DNA of 64,000 nt from Aradus depressus. Its lineage: Eukaryota > Arthropoda > Insecta > Hemiptera > Aradidae. This document shows positions 22,240 to 32,388 of this stretch, piece by piece. Positions within the stretch are counted from its first letter, which is position 1. Each line of letters starts with the position of its first letter. The notes under the pieces were generated by a model, which saw nothing but the letters and a program-made list of their open reading frames with translations, was not told the DNA's origin and made no database searches. The stretch spans positions 13,022,562 through 13,086,561 of the forward strand of contig OY759217.1 of NCBI GenBank assembly GCA_963662175.1. Direction: 5' to 3'. The translations under genes were made by a program, and so were the position numbers.

Positions 22240-22472
22240 CGCCCTTAGGTTTTTCATCTAAGAGGTGAAAACACCTAGAGCACACTGTCCTTCGGATTTG
22301 ATGATCTCGAGTCTCTACGATTCAGTCTCAGGTACTCGTTGAAGACCCCTATGCTAGTTGAATAAAAATTTAGTGTAGGCGAAATAGTAGAGTCGGGCTG
22401 TTGTCCACCAGAGCGAAGAAAGAGGCCATATGACTCGAAGTTAAAGCCCGGGCATGAGTCACAATACCTAAA
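22240..22472 (+). mobile_element. SINE 3' body, diverged
   Basis: It contains the GAGGTGAAAACACC remnant of the hairpin, TCAGGTACTCGTTGAAGACC, and the tail GGCATGAGTCACAATACCTA. Confidence 0.75.
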
Positions 22473-22985
22473 ATGTATACAGTTCTCTTCCACTGTCTTC
22501 CCGGTAGACTCTACAGTTTACTAGATGTGTGCAAGTCAATCCTTAAAAATTTCTCTTACTATAGCCAAATAGTATTTTACTTTACTAAAGTCTGTTTAAT
22601 GATTATAGGACCATATCATAAACTTTCAGTTTGGTGTCCCAGTAAAAATCATTTTTAATGAAATTGGAGAGGGAACATATTAAATATATTTTATTTATTT
22701 AGTCTTTATTTATTATAAATAAAATACACATATACAAATAATTCAAAAATCAGAAATCTTATACCAAAGACGACCTCTTGGTCAGATGACCGTCAGAGTG
22801 TACCTAGTCGTCATAATTTGCAAATAAAGAAGAAATTAAGTACATCTATCATTTAACGTTCAAGTATAGAACAACAAAATACAATTACAACTTGTTTAAA
22901 AATAAAATTATACTTTCGTATTAAATAAATTGGATCCGATAATACTAAAAAATTCAACATCTTTTATCCAAATATAATATATTAT
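22473..22985. other. AT-rich, nothing recognised
   Basis: Short frames only. The 61-codon frame at 22473-22658 lacks a known domain. Confidence 0.35.
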
Positions 22986-22989
22986 ACAA

Positions 22990-23280
22990 TCCAAATCAAC
23001 TCCTTATGGAAAGTATTGTCCTAAAATTAGTTACAAAAATAATTTTTACATCCTTAATCTCTTGGAGCTTTGTAATAATAAACGAACTGCAAGACGTATA
23101 CCACCTGTTAATATCCTGTCCGACCTACTCTCCCATTAGAAGCCACTTCCTGCCTCAGAGTGTTAACATAGATCCAACTTCCATAAATTATTTCTGGTCC
23201 ATAATAACAATTGGATATCCAGTATTTTCTATTATAATCAGCACTTTGAAACTTAGAGCATGTATTGATAATGAATAATG
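22990..23280 (+). pseudogene. LINE ORF2 C-terminal relic
   Basis: The 90-codon frame at 23006-23278 includes DVYHLLISCPTYSPIRSHFL, the His-x4-Cys-Pro-x-(Y)-x3-R pattern common at the C-terminus of I/R1-type LINE ORF2 proteins after RNase H (compare HFLGICSGYARMR at 12668). No catalytic domain is left. The AT-rich 23281-24100 that follows could be its 3' UTR, but no end was found. Confidence 0.55.
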
Positions 23281-24260
23281 TATTTATATTCAACTCATAT
23301 TTGATCTCTTTGTCATATTATTATTAATGTTTATTAATTTATTTTACTAATAAACTTTTTGTTCTCTGTAATACTCTTCATTTTTTCTTTTTATCAGTAT
23401 TATTACTTTCAACCAACCCAATATCTAAATTTTTTATTTTATTTTATTTTTATTTTATTTTATTATTATGTTTTTTTTTTTTGTGTATTATATATATATT
23501 TTTTTCAAATTATTTAATAATTATCTATAGATATGTGTTAGAGTATATAGACACAAACAACCCTAATAATACATATTTATATTACTTTCAACATTTCTGC
23601 TGTAATGTGACAGTTATGACGGGGTTTTCCGAGCTCCCTGTACCTGTTTCCTTTAGCACCCTAGTATTATTTTGTACCATTTCATTGCAATGTAAGACTC
23701 CATCCAGTGTACATGTCTTCTCCCCAACCCTGCTTATTCATATTAAGTCATTTTAATGTTTACTCTTTATTATGTTCCACCTATTTGTCTATTTCCATTA
23801 TTAATGTTTATGTTTAGTAATGTAATCATATTTAATTTTAATGTTTAGTAATTATTCATAGAAAGTCAGTTTCAATTTTTAACTTGTTATAGTGTATTTT
23901 TAACGTTCAGTAATGTTTATCAATAAAAAAATTTTTTTTTGTTTATTTTTGATTCTAATCTTGATTTCTCCCCCATGTTTGTAGGCCCTGATGATGATAT
24001 AAAATATATCGAATTGTTGGCATCTGAATAGTGTTTTTTTTTCCATCTTTGACTGACCCTCAATATTCCTACAATTATTACTTTCGTTTATTTCCAATTT
24101 AAATTGATATTAATTTCATTTATATATTTTATACTTTATTCTCACTTTTAGCTTAGTACCAATTTAACAAAATTAATTTTATTTAGTTAATCTTACAGTC
24201 TTGTGCAAAAGTTCCTTTATATCTGTCATTACCGTTCAGCTGATCAATCTGTAATTTTGA
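23281..24260. other. AT-rich stretch, possible LINE 3' UTR remnants
   Basis: Repeated TTAATGTTTA-type blocks (23320, 23750, 23800, 23840) suggest degenerate tandem structure. The open frames at 23481-23756 and 23900-24097 show no known domain. Confidence 0.35.
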
Positions 24261-24284
24261 ATATGTAGATGTTAATATTGTAAA

Positions 24285-24590
24285 TGTAACGGTCACTGAC
24301 TCTGACAGAGCCGACTAACAGTTGTGTGTAGGTCCGACCTATTCATTCAAATACTGTTTGTCGTTTAAGCGATGACTGTTGAAAGGGCACCGCGCTGTAC
24401 TCAGTACAGTGTCTGGAGGGAGCACCCCCTTGGAGCCTCTCTCTGCCTGTTTACCCAGGAAATCAATACAGCACCGGTGTTTCCTCCCTCCCGGGACTAG
24501 GGGGACTGAAGCCCGGGCTACATCAGCCGAGGGGGGCGGGCGAACGATAAGTCCCGGCTCTGTCGCATTTACAACCACCTGTTTCTCCTC
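24285..24590. other. GC-rich island with weak terminal inverted repeats
   Basis: About 300 bp markedly richer in G+C than its surroundings, including GGGGGGCGGGCG. The ends carry TTGTAAATG...GACAGAGCCG (left, interrupted) and CGGCTCTGTCGCATTTACAA (right), an imperfect inverted pair. A small DNA transposon or the 5' region of some element are both possible. Open frames on both strands (24339-24603) are by-products of low stop density. Confidence 0.4.
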
Positions 24591-24599
24591 TCTGTGGAC

Positions 24600-24950
24600 A
24601 TAACTCTAATACTACACATATTTTATGATTTACTAAACATGAGACTGAAAACAGTGGGGGATCTATAAAAAAATATATTGAGGAAAAAATGTGGAATTCT
24701 CATCCCCTAGGTGTGGGGCAAGAAGCAAATAAATATTTTAAAAATTGTATTGGAACGTACTTCTTATATTTATCGATTTTTGTATTTATTGATAGATACC
24801 TACAATTTTAAGAAACTGGAGAATTGTTTTGATGATATACTGTTATAAATGTATAAATAAGTCAATGATTACATCATTGTCGTCATAAATACTAAAACAA
24901 TAAATATAGGAAGGAGTAGGATAAAGGGTAAGATTCTACGCATGAAAAAA
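24600..24950. other. No recognised feature
   Basis: AT-rich non-coding sequence. Confidence 0.35.
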
Positions 24951-24953
24951 ACA

Positions 24954-25193
24954 TTAAGGCTTAGTCAAGGTCCACGCCGTAGATTTTCCGTGAAAACGTC
25001 GGGATAAAATCATAACAAGTGTTTTTTCATTTTCTTTTCGATGCTGCCGTAGCTCTTGCATTTGCTTGGCACTAGACTTTTTAGGTTTTTTAAATTCCTT
25101 TTGATGCGAGCTTTCTTCTGATCTGCGTTTTCTATAATTCCGCGCAGATTTACGATTCATATGAGACATCCTTAATTTTTTTGCAATTTTCAA
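24954..25193 (-). pseudogene. Lys/Arg-rich 79-codon frame, possible TE-derived N-terminus
   Basis: The product contains SARNYRKRRSEES and a second, looser SAKQMQELRQHRKENEK block, a basic, probably helical pair of repeats. Similar SAxxYRxRR arrays occur at the N-termini of some arthropod TE-encoded proteins, but I cannot name the family. An A/T microsatellite flanks it at 25206-25226. It may be a short relic exon or chance; I do not assign a function. Confidence 0.3.
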
Positions 25194-25700
25194 TTTAATA
25201 CCGATTTTTATATATATATATATATTATTATTGTTTCACTTTGAGTCCTAGTAGTGCTCCTCAAGCTCTTTACAATGACACCCGAATCAACGTCCTATCT
25301 AAATGCGTTATCACACTACACTAATTTCTAATTGTACACAACGCTAATTCGCAACAATCATCCGCCGGCGCCCAATAACGTCACAGGCAAAACTAACACT
25401 AGACAGCAAACACGTACAGACATGCTCTATCCATTGTGACCTCAACCGTTGTTATTGCATTATTAGTCTCGTAGTTATTAGCGATTGAAATCTGACGGTA
25501 TTTTGTAACACAAGAAAGTTTGACCGGCTATCACTGTGCTTAACAAGCGAATAGACGTTTTCACGTCTAAATAAAATACAAATAAATAAATAATCTGTAT
25601 TTCGTAGGCTTCTCTGGGATTTCTTTCAGAGGTGTCTTCTCTTCTTGGTTGGACAATATTGCGGGAACGTCCCTTCTTCAGGTCACAATATATCTTACCT
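25194..25700. other. Unassigned non-coding stretch
   Basis: Contains a (TA)n run at 25210-25226 and otherwise unique-looking sequence. Confidence 0.35.
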
Positions 25701-25704
25701 CTAG

Positions 25705-26100
25705 TAGAGACGTTTTAGACTTCAAAAGAAAGCACTAAGAATAATAAACAATAATAATCAAAAAACAAACTGCAGAGAAATATTTTAAAGAAACTTGAAA
25801 TTTTCTGCCATTGCCTGAGCTGTTTATAATTGACAAATTAACTGTTGTTTATAAAAATTAAAGTAGTTTTCCTCTTAACAATATTAGTCATGATAATATA
25901 GATAATATTAGAAAGAAAGACAATTTTCGAATAACTAAACATTTCTTTTTGAGAAAAATTATAACTCATAAACTAATTAATTTTTTTAATGCCCTTCCTT
26001 ACTTTTTTAAAACAATAGAAACAATAATTAAATTTAAAAAAATCAACTAAAAATGATCATGTTAGATGAAACCATCTATTCGGAAACTGAGTCTTTTTTA
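25705..26100 (+). pseudogene. CR1/L2-like LINE reverse-transcriptase C-terminal relic
   Basis: It aligns in order with the better-preserved relic at 58225-58460: AAGCACTAAGAATAATAAAC, GAATAACTAAACATTTCTTT, TAACTCATAAA, TTTAATGCCCTTCCTTACTT. It encodes, with interruptions, a thumb-region pattern KALRIIN...ITKH...FNALP. Inserted sequence at about 25770-25900 and frame breaks make it non-functional. Confidence 0.65.
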
Positions 26101-26466
26101 ACATTGTTTAAAAATAATAAAATAACCTTGATATAATATATCATATTATAATATCATTATTTCATTTTTATACAGATATGTCCTCCTAATTAATTTTTAT
26201 TTAATATTTTCATCACTAATATAATTATTTTTTATTACTTACTCATATATTTTATTTATCTTATGGCATCATTGAAAAAAAAGGAAGTGAAAAGGGGAAC
26301 AACTGAGAAACTTGGGAGTTCTCTGAAAACTGAAAACAGAAAAACTGACATATACCCCTTTACTCCAACACCTCAGAATTTTTTTTTTTTCCTTCTATAT
26401 TTTGTTCGTCCTGAAATATCATAATGCAAAAGATGATTAGACAAACCGGGCTTTCAAAAAATCGTA
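26101..26466. other. AT-rich, nothing recognised
   Basis: No frame or repeat block of note. Confidence 0.35.
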
Positions 26467-26558
26467 TTTACTCTCCGGTAGTCGCGCCCCCTTCTGTCGC
26501 AAAAGTAGTCGCGCTGAATCTGTCAGATCGCTTGACAATTTTTGCAGTTTCATAAGGT

Positions 26559-26770
26559 TTAATAGTTGTAGATTGGAATGGAATTAGCTACAAGCCTGTT
26601 CAAAATCGTACGAGGTAGAGAATGTAAATATTTCCTCTTTTGCAGGTGTTCTTCAATAACTCTGCCCAGTTTACTCAGAAAGAGCCTTCGGACGGGTACT
26701 TCATTTCCATTCCCCAGAAATATGATTTGAGCGTTGATGGCTCCTATGTTAAGCAATGAAAAAAATATTA
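26559..26770 (-). pseudogene. piggyBac transposase C-terminal fragment
   Basis: The reverse-strand frame reads LNIGAINAQIIF, RRLFLSKLGRVIEEHLQKR and LPRTILNRL. These match the late part of piggyBac transposases (pattern LDxxxxNAxIIY ... RRxFLxxLGxxLxxxxxxxR), just before the Cys-rich end. The catalytic Asp region is absent and the Cys-rich C-terminus is not recognisable. Position inside clear piggyBac ends supports the call. Confidence 0.75.
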
Positions 26771-26934
26771 CGATTGGTCACCTCTTTGTATTGCTAGTTG
26801 CATTGTAGGAGGAGCAGTTTTTATTTAGGATGTCTGAATATCGCCTCATCTCATCGGACATGAAATAAATTTCCCCACAACATTCTTGTTTTTTTTTGGC
26901 CTTATGTACAATGCATATTAGCCATGACTCTTAT

Positions 26935-27125
26935 AATGGTGTTTTACCTAATTATTTACGACATCCATGGCCCCAGGGGGACGTTTTATCTACGAAATAA
27001 AACTCACTCCCGGATGGGATTCGAACCCGGAAACCAAGGTGAACCCGCAAACATTCTTAATAACTATAATATATATATATATTATAATAACTATCTTAGT
27101 TGCTTATTTACTGAGCCATACTGAA
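26935..27125 (-). mobile_element. Second tRNA-like SINE type inside the piggyBac element
   Basis: On the minus strand an A-box-like TGGCTCAGT precedes a perfect B box GGGTTCGAATCCC. An expanded (AT)n tract lies between them, and a hairpin GTTTTATTTCGTAGATAAAAC follows. The layout (tRNA head then T-rich hairpin) parallels the main SINE, but the sequence differs. Only one copy was seen. Confidence 0.5.
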
Positions 27126-27371
27126 TGAAAACATGAAATTTTAATAAACACATATACTTACAAGAGTGGTCGCGCTGTATCTCCTAGATTGTTTACAACA
27201 CCATGCAGAAATGGTTACCATAGGAAATATGGCACCATACTGAACAAACAGGTGGTCTGCTCATAGAAAGATAGATGGAGCAGAGCGGCTCTCTACCCAA
27301 ACACCCTCTAGTAGTAACGTGTTGAAACTCTCAGCGATCTCTGAGACCAGGCGCGACTACCGGAGTGTTAA

Positions 27372-27499
27372 TAACCTTAACAACAATTTTTTCAAACATA
27401 AGTTGTAGATGAAACTGAAATTTTTTATTAGATATATATCTAATATATATATATATCTTCTAAGATTTACTTAAGGAGACCCTGAAGTAAAGTGATCTT
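27372..27499. other. Short spacer with TATA-rich palindrome
   Basis: It contains AGATATATATCTAATATATA (about 27431-27450); no gene. Confidence 0.5.
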
Positions 27500-27957
27500 A
27501 ATTTTCGTCAAGTCTGGCCCCAGCAGCCGAAGGGTTTACATCGTATCCCTGTAGTCCGCTCGATTTTAATGTGTCAAAGTGCAGTGTTTTAATTGAAATT
27601 TGACATACAGTGACCACAAGTGACTAGAACAAATTGTGCAAATTTTGGACTACAATGGAGCTTCATTAACTGAGCCAGGTCAGTTCTAAAAACTCATAGT
27701 TTTAGGGGCTCGAGAGGGCTTCCTCCATTCAACAGGAACCTTAACTCTGTTGAAGAGTGGGGGTAACTGTGACCCACTTCTTCTGTTGCCCAGCGGACGG
27801 GCTACCAGGAGTCAGGTAGTGTCCCATCCCTTCCCCCCCATCCCAAAGACTTTACATATTCCCCCCTTCCCCCCCTCACCCATTTTTATTAGTTATTATA
27901 TATATTTTTTTTATTTATTTTTGGAGCAAAAAAAGAGGAGCTCTCAGTACTATTATA

Positions 27958-29181
27958 ATGGCAGGGAAAGGAGTGAAGAAGAGAGGTCGCCCGACCTCCA
28001 ATAGAGCCAAAGTGGATTCAAAGGAAGGCAGCGAGGCAGCCGAAACAGAATCCCAGGAGATCTCACGTCCAACTACCCCCATCTCAAATCATTTCGCCCC
28101 TCTGGCCATCGACGAAGAGGAGCCACCATCTACTCCAAAACCACCCCCCATATTCGTCACAAATATAAGTGACTTCGAAAAATTGTTAAAAAAACTTCGG
28201 TCTATTCTGGGACCTAAAGGCTTTGTGTGCCAGACCTCTATACGGCACACAAAGATCCAGCTAGGCACGTCGGAGGACTACCGCGCCATCATCCAACTCC
28301 TGAAGAAGGACGGGTATAACTACCACAGCTATCAATTAAAGCAGGAGAAGGCCTTCAGAGTGATACTGAGACACCTCCACCCGACCACACCCACTTCCCT
28401 CATCAAGGAGGAGCTGGAGGAGATGGGCTACTCCGTGAGGAACATCTCCGGGGTGAAGAACCCAACAACGAAGGCTTTCCTTCCTCTATTTTTCTTGGAT
28501 TTGGAGCCCCAAGACAACAATGAAGAAATTTTCGCTCTAACAAGGTTGGTCCATAGTGTGGTCAAGGTTGAGGAGCCATACAAACGGAGGGATATCCCTC
28601 AGTGCCACCGGTGCCAAAAGTACGGCCATACAAAGGGGTACTGCGGCCACCCAGTCCGGTGTGTCAAGTGTGCGGGCCTGCATGCCACTGAGACCTGCCG
28701 GAAGCCACGAGAGCTCCCAGCAAAGTGTGCTCTGTGTGGTGGTCAACACCCCGCCAACTACAGAGGGTGTACCGTGCACACGGACCTGAAGCGGCTGAGG
28801 ACCTCCGCCACCGCTACAGGGCCCAAGGCAGCACAACCCCTTGTCCCGCAGTCCTTCGCCCCTCTTCTCAAGGACTTCCCAGCCCTGGCTTCAGGACATC
28901 AGGGTCCACCACGACCAGCGCCTCCTCGGACAGCCCTTCCCATGTCAGCCGCCGCTCAGCCAGGTCTCTCCTATGCCCATTTGGCTAGGGCCAGGGCTCA
29001 GTCCCCTCAGTCTTCAACTTTCAACCCGCCCCGTCCTTCACCCTTCATCCCTCCTCCTCCTCCCGCCACCGACATAACATCTGTCCTCTCCTCCTTCATG
29101 ACGAAGATGGAGTCAATGTTCACCCAACTCTTCAACCTTCTGACCCCAATCATAACCCTACTTGCCAATAGATCCCAATAG
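27958..29181 (+). CDS. ORF1: Jockey LINE ORF1: Gag-like nucleic-acid chaperone
   Basis: A 407-residue protein expected to bind LINE RNA and form the ribonucleoprotein with ORF2. The N-terminus is basic (KKRGRP, AT-hook-like). Residues about 60-200 match the domain that precedes zinc knuckles in insect LINE Gag proteins (FRVILRHLHPTT, then IKEELEEMGY). Residues about 215-272 hold three knuckles: CHRCQKYGHTKGYC and CVKCAGLHATETC (both C-x2-C-x4-H-x4-C) and a variant CALCGGQHPANYRGC. The C-terminal third is Pro/Ser/Ala-rich and ends with a short hydrophobic segment, FTQLFNLLTPIITLL. The ATG at 27958 is preceded by a long low-complexity 5' UTR. The stop TAG (29179-29181) shares its G with the ORF2 GTG. 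Other frames across this region are shadows. Confidence 0.93.
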   Translation: MAGKGVKKRGRPTSNRAKVDSKEGSEAAETESQEISRPTTPISNHFAPLAIDEEEPPSTPKPPPIFVTNISDFEKLLKKLRSILGPKGFVCQTSIRHTKIQLGTSEDYRAIIQLLKKDGYNYHSYQLKQEKAFRVILRHLHPTTPTSLIKEELEEMGYSVRNISGVKNPTTKAFLPLFFLDLEPQDNNEEIFALTRLVHSVVKVEEPYKRRDIPQCHRCQKYGHTKGYCGHPVRCVKCAGLHATETCRKPRELPAKCALCGGQHPANYRGCTVHTDLKRLRTSATATGPKAAQPLVPQSFAPLLKDFPALASGHQGPPRPAPPRTALPMSAAAQPGLSYAHLARARAQSPQSSTFNPPRPSPFIPPPPPATDITSVLSSFMTKMESMFTQLFNLLTPIITLLANRSQ

Positions 29182-31868
29182 TGCCTCCTACCCAACATTC
29201 CTTATCCATCCTCCTTTGGAACGCCAATGGCTTACACAACCACAAAGACGAACTCGACGCTCTACTACACAACAAAAAGATAGACGTAGCTCTTATTACA
29301 GAAACTCGACTGACCACTAGAAAACACTGCGACATCCCGGACTATATCACCTACAGGACGGACCACCCGGATGGTAGAGCCCATGGTGGCACTGCGGTAC
29401 TTGTCCGCCGAGCCCTCTCCCACCATATCCTGCCTTCTTATTCCTTCGACTATCTCCAAGCAACCCCTATTTCAATTGCCCTGTTTCCTTTTCCTCTCAC
29501 CATATCAGCAGTGTACTGCCCTCCTCAAACTGTAATTTCACCTGACCAGTTTCATGCATTCTTCCGAACCCTCGGTCCACGTTTCCTATCTGGTGGTGAC
29601 TACAATGCGAAACATCCTCAGTGGGGCAGTAGAGTGGCTAATTCGAGAGGCCGAGTCCTCAACCGAGTCCTGTCCTCCAGTAATTATGATTACTTCTCTC
29701 CTGATTTCCCAACTTACTGGCCAACCGATCCTAACAAACTCCCAGACCTGTTGGACTTCTACGTCTCTTGCGGCCTGGGCGCGCTTCACTCGAATATTTC
29801 CCACCTCGATGACCTTTCCTCCGACCACAGCCCTGTCCTTTTGGTATTAGATCTGCATCCTATCCCAAAACCTTTACCCCCTTCCCTAACACGAGGTCCT
29901 GTTGATTGGAAACTCTTCCAAAACTCTTTGGAAAATTCCATCAACCTCAATATATCCCTTAAAAGCCCAGAAGAGCTTGATGAAGCAGTTTCTTTATTCA
30001 CAACCCTCATCCAAGAAACTGCTTGGAAATCTTCCTTCCCAAGACCTCATCCCACACGTTCCCAGAACCACCTTCCTCAAGACATCCTGAACCTCATCTC
30101 CTCAAAGCGTCGTGCCCGAGCCACATGGCAGAGGACACGCTATCCCACAGACCGCCAAACCTATAACCAACTTTCCCGACTTCTCAAGCAGCAACTCTCA
30201 TCCTACCGATCCCAAAAATATAACTCCTATCTGTCCTCCTTATCCACTCAGGATAAATCCTTATGGTCAGCCACAAGGAAAATCCTTAAGTATCACACCA
30301 CTTCTCCTCCTATTCGACGTGAAGATGGCTCGTGGGCCGCATCAGACATTGAGAAATCCAACTTGTTTGCTTCCCACCTCCGCCAAACATTCACCCCCCA
30401 CCCTGATCCTCTTTCCCAATCTTACAAAGTCGAGAAGTTCCTCGACTCTCCCCTCCAACTTTCCTTGCCTCCTAAACCTGTCCATCCTTCCGAGGTCATA
30501 CACTTCATCCAGTCCTTACCTACAAGAAGATCTCCAGGGTATGACCTCATCACTTGTAAAATAATTAGAAATCTTCCCCGCAAAGCCATCATTTTCCTGA
30601 CATATATTTTTAATTGTGTATTTCGAACAGCCTACTTCCCTGCCCTTTGGAAATTTTCTACCATTATCCTTTTCCCCAAACCTGGAAAACCCCCCAACGT
30701 TCCAAGCTCCTATCGTCCTATAAGTTTGCTACCCATCCTTTCAAAAATCCTAGAAAAAATTATTCTAAAAAGAATTTTTCCCATCCTCGACTCCAAAAAT
30801 GTTATTCCTGACCACCAATTCGGCTTCCGAACCCATCACTCTACTGTACAGCAGGGCCTTCGCATTGTAGACCACATTTCCTCTTCCCTGGAGTGTAAGA
30901 GCTATTGTTCGGGTGCCTTTCTGGACGTGGCTCAGGCTTTCGACCGGGTTTGGCACCCTGGACTGCTCTTCAAGCTAAAGAGACTCCTTCCCCACACTTA
31001 TTACCTCATCCTCAAGTCCTACCTTTCCAACCGCTTCTTCAAAGTTCGTCAGGGTAATGAGTACTCCGACTACGTGCCTGTTGAGGCGGGGGTTCCCCAA
31101 GGAAGTGTTCTCGGTCCCATCCTTTATACGGTTTACACTGCTGATATTCCTACCAATCCTAACACACTCCTAGCAACCTTTGCTGACGATACAGCTATCC
31201 TTGCTTCCAACCAAGATCCTATCATAGCCTCCCAAAATCTCCAACAGCACCTTCTCCACATAGAGGATTGGTGTCGGCAGTGGCGTGTGAAAATCAACGA
31301 AGAGAAGTGTAACCATGTTACCTTCACTCTCAGACGCCAATCCTGTCCCCCGATTTCCTTCAATAACGTTCCGATCCCTGCCTCCAATCAAGTCCGCTAC
31401 TTAGGGTTCTACCTAGACCGAAGACTGACATGGAACCCCCACACACGATTAAAACGACAGGAACTGAACAGACGGTTTGGCCTGCTCTACCGGCTGCTCA
31501 GCAGACAATCCAGACTTTCTATTGAAAACAAACTGACCATTTACAAGACTATAATAAGACCTATATGGACATACGGACTGGAACTATGGGGTTGTGCTAA
31601 ACCATCTAACATCAAGCGTATCCAGTCCTTCCAATCCAAAGTCCTAAGAACAATTGTCGATGCACCCTTCTATGTGTCCAACCTTACCCTCCATAATGAC
31701 CTTAAAATTCCTTTTGTTATTGACCTCATCAAGTCCCGCTTCTCCAAATTCCACTCTAACCTCTCCTTCCATGTCAATCCCGTCGCTCGACACTTGTCCT
31801 CCCGCTCCCACCCAGATAATCCTCCCAGAAGGCTGAGGCGGTGCTGGCCGAGAGACCTGCTAGGTTAA
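29172..31868 (+). CDS. ORF2: Jockey LINE ORF2: endonuclease and reverse transcriptase
   Basis: About 895 residues nick target DNA and copy the LINE RNA at the nick. Endonuclease (about residues 1-220): LWNANGL, LITETRL with the catalytic Glu, GGDYNAKHPQWGS, and SSDHSPV with the catalytic Asp-His. Reverse transcriptase (about 480-760): SYRPISLLP, AFLDVAQAFDRVW with the first Asp, GVPQGSVLGP, and FADDTAIL with the catalytic Asp pair, then RYLGFYLDRRLTW. The end, RLRRCWPRDLLG, recurs in relics at 43680 and 60530. There is no RNase H. The frame is -1 to ORF1, opens at 29172 just after an in-frame TAG, and has no ATG near the start. The first plausible initiator is GTG at 29181, overlapping the ORF1 stop as TAGTG. 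Frame fully open, so likely functional if translation can start. Confidence 0.93.
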   Translation: MPIVPPTQHSLSILLWNANGLHNHKDELDALLHNKKIDVALITETRLTTRKHCDIPDYITYRTDHPDGRAHGGTAVLVRRALSHHILPSYSFDYLQATPISIALFPFPLTISAVYCPPQTVISPDQFHAFFRTLGPRFLSGGDYNAKHPQWGSRVANSRGRVLNRVLSSSNYDYFSPDFPTYWPTDPNKLPDLLDFYVSCGLGALHSNISHLDDLSSDHSPVLLVLDLHPIPKPLPPSLTRGPVDWKLFQNSLENSINLNISLKSPEELDEAVSLFTTLIQETAWKSSFPRPHPTRSQNHLPQDILNLISSKRRARATWQRTRYPTDRQTYNQLSRLLKQQLSSYRSQKYNSYLSSLSTQDKSLWSATRKILKYHTTSPPIRREDGSWAASDIEKSNLFASHLRQTFTPHPDPLSQSYKVEKFLDSPLQLSLPPKPVHPSEVIHFIQSLPTRRSPGYDLITCKIIRNLPRKAIIFLTYIFNCVFRTAYFPALWKFSTIILFPKPGKPPNVPSSYRPISLLPILSKILEKIILKRIFPILDSKNVIPDHQFGFRTHHSTVQQGLRIVDHISSSLECKSYCSGAFLDVAQAFDRVWHPGLLFKLKRLLPHTYYLILKSYLSNRFFKVRQGNEYSDYVPVEAGVPQGSVLGPILYTVYTADIPTNPNTLLATFADDTAILASNQDPIIASQNLQQHLLHIEDWCRQWRVKINEEKCNHVTFTLRRQSCPPISFNNVPIPASNQVRYLGFYLDRRLTWNPHTRLKRQELNRRFGLLYRLLSRQSRLSIENKLTIYKTIIRPIWTYGLELWGCAKPSNIKRIQSFQSKVLRTIVDAPFYVSNLTLHNDLKIPFVIDLIKSRFSKFHSNLSFHVNPVARHLSSRSHPDNPPRRLRRCWPRDLLG

Positions 31869-32388
31869 GATAGCATATACATATAACTGGGAGTGCTGGT
31901 GGTGACCAGCTTCTCCCCTCATGAACTCCCCTTCAGCTCTTCTTTCCTTCTTGGTCTACCTCCAGCGTAGAACAAGATGGCGGGGGGATCACTCAGCCCC
32001 CTGTGGCCTCCCCTGCCTCCATTAAGTTGGAGGAATTGGGATGGCAGATAATCGGGGTGTTTCGAGGGGTCTCGAGCTGAAAGCTATTTTGTTATAATTA
32101 TTTTGTACATATTTTGTATATATTATTTATTCTGTATATATTTTATCTTAATTTGTGCATATTTCCATTGTACTTATTATTATTATTTTTATTTATTTAT
32201 TTATTTTACTTATTTTATTATTATTATTATTATTTTATTTTAATTTATTTTTTTTCTGTAGTTTTTTGTTTATTTATTATTATTATTATTATTTTTTTTA
32301 CACTCACTGTTATCAAATTTACTTATAGTTATATTATAACTGATTGTAGATATACCAAAAAAAAAAAAAAAGAAAAAATTTTCGTCAA

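Larger units (their letters stand above)
26471..27367. mobile_element. piggyBac-like element, 897 bp, degenerate
   Basis: The left end CTCTCCGGTAGTCGCGCC and right end GGCGCGACTACCGGAGTG form terminal inverted repeats with one mismatch. The right flank is TTAA (27368-27371), the piggyBac target; the left flank is TTTA (26467-26470), apparently a decayed TTAA. Inside are a minus-strand piece of the transposase C-terminal half and a second SINE type. Confidence 0.8.
27512..32376 (+). mobile_element. Full-length Jockey-type LINE with 12-bp target duplication
   Basis: A 4865-bp non-LTR retrotransposon: 5' UTR (27512-27957), ORF1, ORF2, and a 3' UTR (31869-32376) ending in an A-rich tail. The perfect direct repeat AATTTTCGTCAA flanks it (27500-27511 and 32377-32388). 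The endonuclease-RT ORF2 has no RNase H domain and ORF1 has three zinc knuckles; both are Jockey features. Intact frames and an undecayed target duplication imply a recent insertion. The 3' UTR is rich in TTATTATTATT and TTTATTTA runs. Confidence 0.95.

Noticed and set aside
24954..25193. A conserved host nuclear protein
   Set aside because: Only 79 basic codons without a domain, splice context or upstream promoter signal; kept only as a low-confidence relic.
29007..31391. Several minus-strand and off-frame ORFs in the Jockey LINE
   Set aside because: They are shadows of ORF1 and ORF2, whose motifs fix the true frames.
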